Positions 1-7,521 of a DNA stretch of 30,378 nt are shown here, piece after piece. Positions within the stretch are counted from its first letter, which is position 1. Every line of letters starts with the position of its first letter. Source of the stretch: Bordetella parapertussis (GTDB taxonomy: Bacteria; Pseudomonadota; Gammaproteobacteria; Burkholderiales; Burkholderiaceae_C). The DNA lies in the NCBI GenBank assembly GCA_945873925.1, contig CAMCES010000020.1:1-30378 (forward strand). The letters run 5' to 3'. The translations under genes were made by a program, and so were the position numbers. The notes beneath the pieces were generated by a model. That model had not been told where the DNA came from, did no database searches, and was given only the letters and a program-made list of their open reading frames with translations.

Positions 1-348
1 GAGCGTCACCCCGAGCGCGAAGCGGCTTTGAAGTCAAAGGGGGCCGACGTGGTGTGCCTCCCAGGCCCAGGTGACAAAGTAGACCTGGCAGCCCTGTGCC
101 ACAACATGGGCCAACGGGCTTACAACGAGGTGCATATCGAGGCAGGTCACAAACTCAACGGCTCACTCTTGAATGCAGGTCTGGTGGATGAATTGTTGGT
201 CTATCTGGCCCCCACACTGCTCGGCCCTGGTCAGGCCATGGCAGCGCTTCCCGCCTTGTCTTCCCTTGACCAACAACTGGCCTGGCAATTCATCAGCCAC
301 ACCGCCGTGGGGCCTGATTTACGGCTCCTGGCCCGACCCCTGCGCTGA
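1..348 (+). CDS. ribD: Riboflavin biosynthesis protein RibD, C-terminal reductase part (5' truncated by window edge)
   Basis: The frame is open from base 1 to the TGA at 346-348, giving 115 residues with no start in the window, so this is the tail of a longer gene. In bacterial RibD the N-terminal domain deaminates the pyrimidine intermediate and the C-terminal DHFR-like domain reduces its ribose side chain with NADPH. The visible part has the features of the end of the reductase domain: a HIEAGHKLNGSLL segment (the conserved 'EGG..L..S.L..gLvDE' type region) followed by VDELLVYLAPTLLG. Only 17 bases separate it from ribE, and riboflavin genes follow, which supports the call. The deaminase domain cannot be checked here. 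The Glu-Ala-Gly in place of the usual Glu-Gly-Gly is a mild variation. Confidence 0.85.
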   Translation, partial: ERHPEREAALKSKGADVVCLPGPGDKVDLAALCHNMGQRAYNEVHIEAGHKLNGSLLNAGLVDELLVYLAPTLLGPGQAMAALPALSSLDQQLAWQFISHTAVGPDLRLLARPLR

Positions 349-365
349 TCTGCGAAAATAAGCAC

Positions 366-1019
366 ATGTTCACCGGAATCATCACCGGCGTGGGGCGCAT
401 CGCCGCCGTCCACGACCTGGGTCGCTCTTTGCATCATGGCAAACGCCTTGAGATCAGCACACCTGCGCATTACCTGGACGATGTCGGTCTGGGTGACAGC
501 ATCGCCCTCAACGGCGCTTGCATGACGGTCATTGCTTTTGATGCCGCCCGCCATGTCTTCTCGATCGACATTTCTGCCGAGTCATTGGACAAAACCGCAG
601 AACTCAACCAAGTCGGCACCCCCCTCAATTTGGAAAAAGCCCTGCGCCCCCAAGACCGCTTGGGCGGGCATATCGTCTCCGGCCATGTGGACGGCGTGGG
701 CAGTGTCAACCAGTTTCACCAAATCGGTGAGAGTTGGTTGCTGCAAGTCTTGGCCCCACCCGCCTTGGCCAAGTACTTGGCTTACAAAGGCTCGATCACG
801 GTCAATGGCGTGAGCCTCACGGTCAACCAGGTCACTGACACCTCGACAGCTTGCTTGGTCGACATCAATTTGATTCCCCACACCGTACAAAACACGGCAC
901 TGGGCAGCTTGAAACCCGGCAGCGCCGTGAACCTGGAAATCGACACCGTGGCCCGCTATGTCGAGCGCATGTTGAGCTTGCTGCCCCAAACAGCGCACCC
1001 CTCTTTGAAAGCCACCTGA
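366..1019 (+). CDS. ribE: Riboflavin synthase, alpha subunit
   Basis: A 217-residue protein, the usual length for this enzyme, which dismutates two 6,7-dimethyl-8-ribityllumazine molecules to riboflavin and the pyrimidine that LumS reuses. It starts with the family hallmark MFTGII and contains the two lumazine-binding beta-barrel repeats, roughly residues 1-97 and 98-195. Repeat motifs are visible as NGACMTV in the first half and as GHIVSGHVDGVG and NGVSLTVN in the second. The C-terminal helix that drives trimerisation is present (VARYVERML). It lies 17 bases after ribD, and its TGA overlaps the ATG of the next gene by one base, so translational coupling in a rib operon is likely. Confidence 0.95.
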   Translation: MFTGIITGVGRIAAVHDLGRSLHHGKRLEISTPAHYLDDVGLGDSIALNGACMTVIAFDAARHVFSIDISAESLDKTAELNQVGTPLNLEKALRPQDRLGGHIVSGHVDGVGSVNQFHQIGESWLLQVLAPPALAKYLAYKGSITVNGVSLTVNQVTDTSTACLVDINLIPHTVQNTALGSLKPGSAVNLEIDTVARYVERMLSLLPQTAHPSLKAT

Positions 1020-2149
1020 TGACCACTGCAGCCAACGCCACCCCGCCTGTTGGTATTTCGCCGGTCGAAGACATCTTGGCCGAGATGAAAGCGGGCCGTA
1101 TGGTCATCTTGGTCGACGAAGAAGACCGCGAAAACGAAGGCGATTTGGTCCTGGCCTCTGACCATGTGACGCCTGAGGCGATCAATTTCATGGCCCGCTT
1201 TGGCCGAGGCCTGATTTGCTTGACCCTGACCCGCGAGCGCTGCGAGTTTTTAAAGCTCCCACCCATGGCCGTACAAAACGGCACGGTCTACAGCACCGCG
1301 TTCACGGTGTCGATCGAGGCCGCTGTGGGCGTGACCACCGGCATTTCTGCCGCTGACCGGGCCCGCACCATCCAAGTGGCGGTGGCCAAAGACACCCAAG
1401 CCAGCGACCTGGTGCAACCCGGCCATGTGTTTCCCCTGCAAGCGGTCAAGGGTGGCGTGCTCATGCGCGCCGGTCATACCGAGGCAGGCTGCGATTTGGC
1501 CGCCATGGCGGGCTGCTCGCCCTCCTCGGTGATTTGCGAAATCATGAAAGACGATGGCAGCATGGCGCGCTTGCCAGACCTGCAGATGTTTGCCGCCGAA
1601 CACAGCTTAAAGATCGGCACCATCGCCGACCTGATCGCTTACCGCAGCAAAAACGAGTCTTTGGTCCACAAAGTGGGCGCACGCCCCCTGTTGACAGCGC
1701 ATGGTGAATTCACCGCCAACGCCTACAAAGACCTGACCAGTGGCGACGTGCACCTGGCGCTGGTCAAAGGCGATTGGGGCGCTCAGACCGAAGTCTTGGC
1801 ACGTGTGCACGAGCCCTTGTCGGTGCTCGACGCCCTAGAGCCACAGCGGGTCATGCATTCTTGGGGCTTGGATGCGGCATTGCAACGCATTGCCAATGAA
1901 GGCACAGGCGTGGTGGTCTTGCTCAATTGCGGTGAAAGCGGCGACCAACTGCTCGCGCAGTTTGACGGCACGGCCCGTTCGGCCCACGGCCCCGAGCGCG
2001 GCCGCATGGACCTGCGCAGCTACGGTGTCGGCGCCCAAATATTGCGCGACTGTGGGGTGCACAAAATGCGTCTCATGGGCAACCCCCGGCGCATGCCCAG
2101 CATGACCGGCTATGGCCTGGAAATCACCGGCTATGTTTCCAAGGAATGA
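1019..2149 (+). CDS. ribB: 3,4-dihydroxy-2-butanone 4-phosphate synthase with degenerate GTP cyclohydrolase II-like domain (RibBX type)
   Basis: A 376-residue two-domain protein. Residues 1 to about 208 are a complete RibB, which makes dihydroxybutanone phosphate from ribulose 5-phosphate. The acidic loop DEEDRENEGD (33-42) and the HTEAGCDLA segment (153-161) are intact. Residues about 220-376 align with GTP cyclohydrolase II, with HLALVKG, a Tyr-containing RSYGVGAQIL and a C-terminal GYGLEITGY. The three zinc cysteines expected in the 'GSLRCDCG' region are missing (residues 263-287 hold no Cys), and the 'QEGRGIGL' motif is absent. This matches the RibBX variant described in Proteobacteria, so an active ribA should lie elsewhere. 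I chose the ATG at 1019, which overlaps the ribE stop; an upstream in-frame extension lies inside ribE and is not credible. Confidence 0.92.
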   Translation: MTTAANATPPVGISPVEDILAEMKAGRMVILVDEEDRENEGDLVLASDHVTPEAINFMARFGRGLICLTLTRERCEFLKLPPMAVQNGTVYSTAFTVSIEAAVGVTTGISAADRARTIQVAVAKDTQASDLVQPGHVFPLQAVKGGVLMRAGHTEAGCDLAAMAGCSPSSVICEIMKDDGSMARLPDLQMFAAEHSLKIGTIADLIAYRSKNESLVHKVGARPLLTAHGEFTANAYKDLTSGDVHLALVKGDWGAQTEVLARVHEPLSVLDALEPQRVMHSWGLDAALQRIANEGTGVVVLLNCGESGDQLLAQFDGTARSAHGPERGRMDLRSYGVGAQILRDCGVHKMRLMGNPRRMPSMTGYGLEITGYVSKE

Positions 2150-2150
2150 C

Positions 2151-2618
2151 ATGCACCACCCCGACCTGAGCGCCACCCGAACCGACATGGACGGCAGTGC
2201 ATTGCGCATTGGCATTGTGCAAGCGCGCTTTAACCCCAGCATCACCAACGCTTTGGCCAAAGCCTGTCACGATGAACTGCAGGCACTGAAAGTCTCGGCA
2301 GACCAAATCACCCTGGTGCAAGTGCCCGGTGCCTTGGAGATTCCCATCGCCTTGCAAACCATGGCGCAAAGCCAGCATTTCGATGCTCTGATTGCGCTGG
2401 GCTGCATCATCCGAGGTGAAACCTACCACTTTGAATTGGTCGCCAACGAATCTGGCGCGGCCATCACTCAGCTGGCCTTGGACCATGGCTTGCCGATTGC
2501 CAACGCCATCCTCACCACCGACAACGAAGCGCAAGCCGTGTCCCGTCAAACCGACAAGGGCAGAGACGCTGCCCGGGTGGCGGTTGAAATGGCCTTGTTG
2601 CTGCAAAGCCTGTCATGA
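2151..2618 (+). CDS. ribH: 6,7-dimethyl-8-ribityllumazine synthase
   Basis: A 155-residue lumazine synthase, which condenses the RibB product with 5-amino-6-ribitylaminouracil. Family signatures are visible: GIVQARFN near residue 21, PGALEIP at 59-65, CIIRGETYHFE at 85-95 with the catalytic-type His93, and the late segment NAILTTDNEAQA. The ATG at 2151 was chosen because an AAGGA ribosome-binding site lies at 2141-2145, one base follows the ribB stop, and a longer reading would run into the ribB coding sequence. Its TGA overlaps the ATG of nusB. These enzymes normally form pentamers or icosahedral 60-mers. Confidence 0.95.
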   Translation: MHHPDLSATRTDMDGSALRIGIVQARFNPSITNALAKACHDELQALKVSADQITLVQVPGALEIPIALQTMAQSQHFDALIALGCIIRGETYHFELVANESGAAITQLALDHGLPIANAILTTDNEAQAVSRQTDKGRDAARVAVEMALLLQSLS

Positions 2619-3148
2619 GCGAACACGATACCCCCGCAGCCACCGCCAAAACCAGCGACATGCGCCGAGCCAGCGCCAGAGCCGCCCGCACCAAGGCACG
2701 CGGCTTTGCGGTGCAGGCCCTGTACCAAGTGCTGGTGGGCAAAAACCCCGCTGAAGACGTGGACCTGTTCACCCGAGAGTTGAGCGGTTTCAACAAAGCC
2801 GACACGGTGCATTTCGATGCCTTGTTGCATGGCTGCGCAGACCATGCCGACGAGCTCGACGCCTTGATCCTGCCACTGCTTGACCGCAAGATGGCAGAGC
2901 TCTCCCCGATCGAACACGCCGTGCTTTGGATCGGTGCATACGAGATGAAGCACTGCATTGACATTCCATGGCGCGTGGTGATCAACGAATGCATCGAGTT
3001 GACCAAATCCTTTGGCGGCACCGATGGCCACAAATACGTCAACGCGGTACTCAACAGCTTGGCCCCGCAACTGCGCGCCCTGGAGGTCCAAGCTGACCAT
3101 GCAGCCAAGGCCCACAAGGTCGCGTCGGCCGACCAAGCAGCCGACTGA
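2615..3148 (+). CDS. nusB: Transcription antitermination factor NusB
   Basis: A 177-residue all-helical NusB. It binds boxA RNA with NusE (S10) and prevents premature termination in rRNA operons. Typical segments are ARGFAVQALYQV near the start, the middle stretch LLDRKMAELSPIEHAVLWIGAYEM, and WRVVINECIELTKSFGGTDGHKYVNAVLN near the end. The N-terminal 25 residues and the C-terminal Ala-rich tail are low-complexity extensions common in Burkholderiales. The start overlaps the ribH stop as ATGA. The ribH-nusB pairing is widespread and supports co-transcription. Confidence 0.95.
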   Translation: MSEHDTPAATAKTSDMRRASARAARTKARGFAVQALYQVLVGKNPAEDVDLFTRELSGFNKADTVHFDALLHGCADHADELDALILPLLDRKMAELSPIEHAVLWIGAYEMKHCIDIPWRVVINECIELTKSFGGTDGHKYVNAVLNSLAPQLRALEVQADHAAKAHKVASADQAAD

Positions 3149-3155
3149 AACGCCC

Positions 3156-4346
3156 ATGCGTGTGACCCAACGCGCCCAGCGCATCCAGCCTTTTTACGTG
3201 ATGGAAATGGCCAAAGCCGCGCAGGCCCTGGCAGCGCGCGCCCATGAGACTGACAAGCCCATGGTGTTTTTGAACATCGGCGAGCCCGATTTCACCGCAC
3301 CGCCACTGGTGCAAGCCGCGGCTGAAAAAGCCATTCGCGATGGCCGCACCCAATACACCAACGCCCTGGGGCTCGAACCACTGCGAGAAAGCATCAGTGA
3401 TTGGTACGCCTCGCGCTTTGGGGTCAAGGTCCATGCCAGACGCATCGTGGTCACCGCTGGCGCGTCAGCGGCATTGCAATTGGCTTGCTTGGCCCTGATC
3501 GAAGCCGGGGACGAGGTGTTGATGCCCGACCCCAGCTACCCATGTAACCGCCATTTCGTGGGCGCGGCTGATGGCCGTGCGGTGTTGTTGCCCGCGGGCC
3601 CCGAGCAGCGTTTTCAGCTCAGTGCCGATCAGGTTGAGACCCATTGGGGTGCCCGCACCCGCGGTGTGTTGTTGGCTTCTCCGTCCAACCCCACAGGCAC
3701 CTCGATAGCTGCGGCTGAATTGGCCCGTATCCACCACCTGGTCAGGCAGCGCGGCGGCATCACTTTGGTCGACGAAATTTACCTTGGCCTCAGTTATGAG
3801 AGTGCTTATGGTCAAACCGCGCTGGCCCTGGACGACCAGGTCATCAGCATCAACAGCTTTTCCAAGTACTTCAATATGACCGGTTGGCGCTTGGGTTGGC
3901 TGGTGGTCCCTGATGCCTTGGTGCCGGTGATCGAGCGCATGGCCCAAAACCTGTTCATTTGCGCGAGCAGCGTGGCCCAACACGCCGCCTTGGCCTGCTT
4001 TGAGGCCGACAGCTTGGCCCTGTATGAAGAACGCCGCACCGCCTTCAAGGCCAGGCGTGACCATTTCATCCCCCAGCTCAACGCCATGGGCCTGAACGTG
4101 CCGGTGATGCCTGACGGGGCGTTTTACGCCTGGGCCGATTGTCGAGATGTCTGCAAGCGCCTGGGTGTGAGCGACAGCTGGGCTTTCGCTGAGCATGTCA
4201 TGCGGCATGCCCATGTGGCCATCACACCAGGGCGCGATTTTGGTGTCCACGCGCCCGGCGACTATGTACGTTTCTCCACCGCCAGTTCAGCGAGCGATTT
4301 GGACACCGCCGCCCAACGCTTGCGCCAATTGTTGGAGGCTGCATGA
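3156..4346 (+). CDS. Class I/II PLP-dependent aminotransferase
   Basis: A 396-residue fold-type I aminotransferase. PLP-binding residues are visible: Asn178 in SPSNPTG, Asp206 and Tyr209 in LVDEIYLG, the Schiff-base lysine Lys237 in NSFSKYFNMTGWRLGW, and a substrate-carboxylate Arg in the VRFSTASS segment near the C-terminus. The pattern resembles aspartate/aromatic-type or alanine (AlaA-like) aminotransferases. The amino donor cannot be fixed from sequence alone, so no symbol is given. The ATG at 3156 lies 7 bases after the nusB stop and gives the expected N-terminus; longer in-frame readings overlap nusB. The stop overlaps ybgC as ATGA, so it probably belongs to the same transcript. Confidence 0.88.
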   Translation: MRVTQRAQRIQPFYVMEMAKAAQALAARAHETDKPMVFLNIGEPDFTAPPLVQAAAEKAIRDGRTQYTNALGLEPLRESISDWYASRFGVKVHARRIVVTAGASAALQLACLALIEAGDEVLMPDPSYPCNRHFVGAADGRAVLLPAGPEQRFQLSADQVETHWGARTRGVLLASPSNPTGTSIAAAELARIHHLVRQRGGITLVDEIYLGLSYESAYGQTALALDDQVISINSFSKYFNMTGWRLGWLVVPDALVPVIERMAQNLFICASSVAQHAALACFEADSLALYEERRTAFKARRDHFIPQLNAMGLNVPVMPDGAFYAWADCRDVCKRLGVSDSWAFAEHVMRHAHVAITPGRDFGVHAPGDYVRFSTASSASDLDTAAQRLRQLLEAA

Positions 4347-4750
4347 GTTTTGAATTCCCCGTGCGTGTCTATTGGGAAGACACCGATGCCGGCGGCATTG
4401 TGTTTTATGCCAACTACCTCAAGTTTTTCGAGCGCGCCCGCACCGAATGGCTGCGCCACCTGGGTTTGCAACAGCAAGGCCTCAAAAAAGAAACCGGCGG
4501 CATGTTCGTCGTGAGTGAGACCCGATTGAAATACCATCGTCCTGCCCAGCTCGACGACTTGTTGCAGGTGAGTGCCCAACTGCAAGACAAGGGCCGCGCC
4601 AGCCTGGTGATTGCCCAGCAGGCCTGGCGACTGGAAGACAACGGCAGTTCTAGCCTGTTGTGTGAAGGCACGATACGCATTGGTTGGGTTCAGGCTGCCA
4701 GCTTGAAACCCGAACGGATTCCCACCTCAATCTTGGAGCTTTTGTCATGA
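4343..4750 (+). CDS. ybgC: Tol-Pal system-associated acyl-CoA thioesterase YbgC
   Basis: A 135-residue single hotdog-fold thioesterase of the 4HBT family. The signature YWEDTDAGGIVFYANY contains the catalytic-type Asp15, followed by FFERARTEWLR. YbgC hydrolyses acyl-CoA or acyl-ACP thioesters and is commonly the first gene of the tol-pal cluster, as here. It overlaps the preceding aminotransferase and the following tolQ by 4 bases each (ATGA), implying translational coupling. Length is normal. Confidence 0.93.
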   Translation: MSFEFPVRVYWEDTDAGGIVFYANYLKFFERARTEWLRHLGLQQQGLKKETGGMFVVSETRLKYHRPAQLDDLLQVSAQLQDKGRASLVIAQQAWRLEDNGSSSLLCEGTIRIGWVQAASLKPERIPTSILELLS

Positions 4751-5436
4751 ATGACTTTTCAATCGTTCACCTCTTACTCAACGCCAGTTGGGTAGTGCAA
4801 GCGGTGGTGCTGATCCTGATGTTGGTGTCGGTATTGAGTTGGGCCGCTATTTTTCGCAAAATCCTGTCCTTGTCTGAGGTGAAAAACCTCAACGAAGACT
4901 TTGAGCGTGAATTTTGGTCGGGCAAAAGCCTGAACGAACTGTTTGCCGCTGCCCAGCAAAACGCCAAGCTCGCAGGCCCGATGGAGCGTATTTTTGCCAG
5001 CGGCATGCGCGAATACCAAAAACTGCGCGAGCGGCGCATCAGCGACAGTGGTTTGCTGATGGACGGTGCGCGTCGCGCCATGCGCGCAAGTTTGCAGCGT
5101 GAAATGGACGAGATTGAATCCAACCTGTCTATGTTGGCCTCTGTCGGTTCGGTGTCACCCTATGTGGGTTTGTTCGGTACGGTCTGGGGCATCATGCACG
5201 CCTTCACCGGTTTGGCGGCCTTGCAACAGGTCACCTTGGCCAAAGTCGCCCCTGGCATTGCCGAAGCTTTGGTCGCCACCGCCATCGGTTTGTTTGCTGC
5301 GATTCCTGCGGTCTTGGCCTACAACCGCTTCTCCCGCGACATAGACCGGGTGGCCAACAAGCTCGAAACCTTCATTGAAGAGTTCTCCAATATCTTGCAA
5401 CGCAACGTCGGTGCACAAGCCGCCGCTGGCCGCTGA
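4747..5436 (+). CDS. tolQ: Tol-Pal system proton channel subunit TolQ
   Basis: A 229-residue inner-membrane protein of the MotA/TolQ/ExbB family. It has a first membrane helix at about residues 15-35 (VVQAVVLILMLVSVLSWAAI), a cytoplasmic loop, and two C-terminal helices, with VGLFGTVWGIMHAF and ALVATAIGLFAAIPAVLAYNRF carrying the conserved Thr and Gly pattern. With TolR it forms the proton-driven motor that energises TolA during outer-membrane constriction. I chose the ATG at 4747, which overlaps the ybgC stop; a longer in-frame reading from 4684 would sit within ybgC. Confidence 0.95.
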   Translation: MNDFSIVHLLLNASWVVQAVVLILMLVSVLSWAAIFRKILSLSEVKNLNEDFEREFWSGKSLNELFAAAQQNAKLAGPMERIFASGMREYQKLRERRISDSGLLMDGARRAMRASLQREMDEIESNLSMLASVGSVSPYVGLFGTVWGIMHAFTGLAALQQVTLAKVAPGIAEALVATAIGLFAAIPAVLAYNRFSRDIDRVANKLETFIEEFSNILQRNVGAQAAAGR

Positions 5437-5450
5437 ACGAGGCAAACACC

Positions 5451-5897
<447 letters not shown>

Positions 5898-5912
5898 AGT
5901 GAGCATTTAACC

Positions 5913-6755
5913 GTGGCAGCACCCCATTTGGAATTTGCACCGCCTCCCCCTCCAGGGGGGGGGCGTGCCATGTTCTTGGCTTTATTCGTGCACGGGTTGT
6001 TGGTGTTGGCCCTGACCTGGGGCGTGCAATGGCGCGATCAACCCCAAGACCTGAGTGTGGAAGCCGAGTTGTGGTCCGCGATTCCGCAACCCGTAGCGGC
6101 CAAAGGGGAAGATCTCCAGTCGTTGCTGGAAGAGGTCAAGCCCACGCCTGCATCAGAACCTGCGCCTGAGCCACCGCCACCGCCGCCGGTCAAAGTTGAA
6201 CCCCCCAAGCCCAGTGCCCAGGCCCAAATAGCCATCGAAAAGCAAAAACAAAAAGCAGCCCAAGAAGAAGCTGCTAAGGAGGCAAAAGCCATGCGCGAAG
6301 CCAAACTCAAAGAAGCCAAAAAAGCCGATAAAGCAAAAGAACTGGCCAAGCTCAAAGAGGAAGAAGCCAAAAAAGCCGAAGCGCGATACCAAGAAGAGGT
6401 CAAGCGTTTGAGGGGTTTGGCAGATGCCACGGGAACACCGGTTGACAAAGGCAAAGCACCGATTGCTGCTGCCCCCAGCGCGTCCTATTTAGGCAAGTTA
6501 CGCGCCAAGGTCAAGCCCAACATTGTTTTCTCTGACACCCAGTTGTTGAGCGTGGTGGGCAACCCCGCCGCTGAAGTGGAAGTGACATGTAGCCCATCAG
6601 GGCAAATCATCGGGGCCAAGTTATCGGTGTCCAGCGGCAATGCCGCTTGGGACCAAGCCGTGCTGAACGCGGTTGAAAAAACCGGTTCGCTGCCCAGAGA
6701 TGAAAGCGGCAACGTGCCCAACAAAATTGCGTTTTTGTTCAGGCCGCGCGACTGA
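5913..6755 (+). CDS. tolA: Cell envelope integrity protein TolA
   Basis: A 280-residue TolA that links the TolQR motor to the outer membrane. It has a membrane helix at about 20-40 (MFLALFVHGLLVLALTWGV), a Pro/Glu-rich stretch at about 75-100, a long Lys/Ala/Glu helical stalk (about 105-170) and a C-terminal TonB/TolA-type domain (about 190-280) with AEVEVTCSPSGQIIGAKL and FLFRPRD at the end. The start is GTG at 5913 behind AAGTGAG; an in-frame ATG at 5970 would begin exactly at the membrane helix and is an alternative. The first 60 bases hold a C5/G9 hairpin (see the separate entry). tolB and pal do not follow in the window. The stop lies 2 bases from the convergent GntR gene. Confidence 0.93.
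   Translation: MAAPHLEFAPPPPPGGGRAMFLALFVHGLLVLALTWGVQWRDQPQDLSVEAELWSAIPQPVAAKGEDLQSLLEEVKPTPASEPAPEPPPPPPVKVEPPKPSAQAQIAIEKQKQKAAQEEAAKEAKAMREAKLKEAKKADKAKELAKLKEEEAKKAEARYQEEVKRLRGLADATGTPVDKGKAPIAAAPSASYLGKLRAKVKPNIVFSDTQLLSVVGNPAAEVEVTCSPSGQIIGAKLSVSSGNAAWDQAVLNAVEKTGSLPRDESGNVPNKIAFLFRPRD
5943..5962 (+). other. GC-rich hairpin with 9-G homopolymer inside the tolA start region
   Basis: Bases 5943-5950 (CCTCCCCC) can pair with 5955-5962 within a run of nine G (5955-5963) around a TCCA loop, giving an 8-bp stem with one G.T pair, starting 30 bases after the GTG start of tolA. It encodes a Pro-Pro-Pro/Gly-Gly-Gly stretch. Such a stem could slow translation, and the G9 run could slip. Function is inferred only. 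Confidence 0.4.
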
Positions 6756-6757
6756 GC

Positions 6758-7501
6758 TTATTCGCCAAACACATCCACACCTTTGGCCATGGCACGACGC
6801 AGTGCGTCGGTGGTGGCCCGAATATGCGCCTCCAAGGCAAGTGCCGCCCGCACATCATTGCCTGACACCGCACTGCTGAAAAGATCTCGGTGCTCCGCTT
6901 GCACATCGCGCCCTGGCAATTTCAAACTGATGGCCAAGCGCCGATAGCGCTCACCATGGCGCGACAACATGTCCAAAAACCGCAAGGTCCATGCCGAGGC
7001 AGAGGACTCGATCAACACCGAATGAAATCGAGCGTTCAAATATTCCCATTGCTTGCGATCAACGGTTTCCCCTGGGTTTCCCAAAGCATCCAGTTCGTCA
7101 TGAGCCTCGGTGAGCTTGCTGCGCCACGCTTGATCGCCACGTTGAATGGATCGACGCAGGGCTTCAATTTCCAATTGAATGCGCGTTCGAGTTATGTCTT
7201 CCAAATCTTCAATGGCGATGGGTGCCACTCGAAAACCGCGTTGACCTTCGGCAACGATGAGACCATCGCTGATGAGACGCGACATGGCTTCGCGCAAAGT
7301 GCCTGCACCCACGGCATAGCGACTCTTCAAATGTTCAACGCGGAGTTTTTCGTTGGGTGTCAAACGCCCCTCAATGATGTCCAAGCGCAGTTGGTTGTAG
7401 GTTCGCTCAATCAGGGTACGGGATAAATCCACCACATTGCCCATGCCCACGTCTTGAGTGAGTTCCGGGTCGTTGTCAGAAATGAAAGAACGCTTGGCCA
7501 T
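6758..7501 (-). CDS. GntR-family regulator, FCD (FadR) subfamily, AphS-like
   Basis: A 247-residue transcription factor. An N-terminal winged helix-turn-helix (about residues 28-98) contains YNQLRLDIIEGRLTPNEKL and GTLREAMSRLISDGLI. The C-terminal FCD ligand domain (about 105-235) has the spaced His residues of metal-binding FCD proteins, in NARFHSVL, QAEHRDLF and LEAHIRAT. It lies 20 bases downstream of the DmpR-type activator on the same strand, so the two are probably co-transcribed. From memory, a GntR repressor (AphS) controls the phenol cluster of Comamonas testosteroni TA441; position and family suggest the same role here, with a pathway compound as inducer. This is inference. ATG at 7501; no good ribosome-binding site is visible. 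Confidence 0.85.
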   Translation of the reverse strand: MAKRSFISDNDPELTQDVGMGNVVDLSRTLIERTYNQLRLDIIEGRLTPNEKLRVEHLKSRYAVGAGTLREAMSRLISDGLIVAEGQRGFRVAPIAIEDLEDITRTRIQLEIEALRRSIQRGDQAWRSKLTEAHDELDALGNPGETVDRKQWEYLNARFHSVLIESSASAWTLRFLDMLSRHGERYRRLAISLKLPGRDVQAEHRDLFSSAVSGNDVRAALALEAHIRATTDALRRAMAKGVDVFGE

Positions 7502-7521
7502 GGTGTTTCAATGAATGCAAT

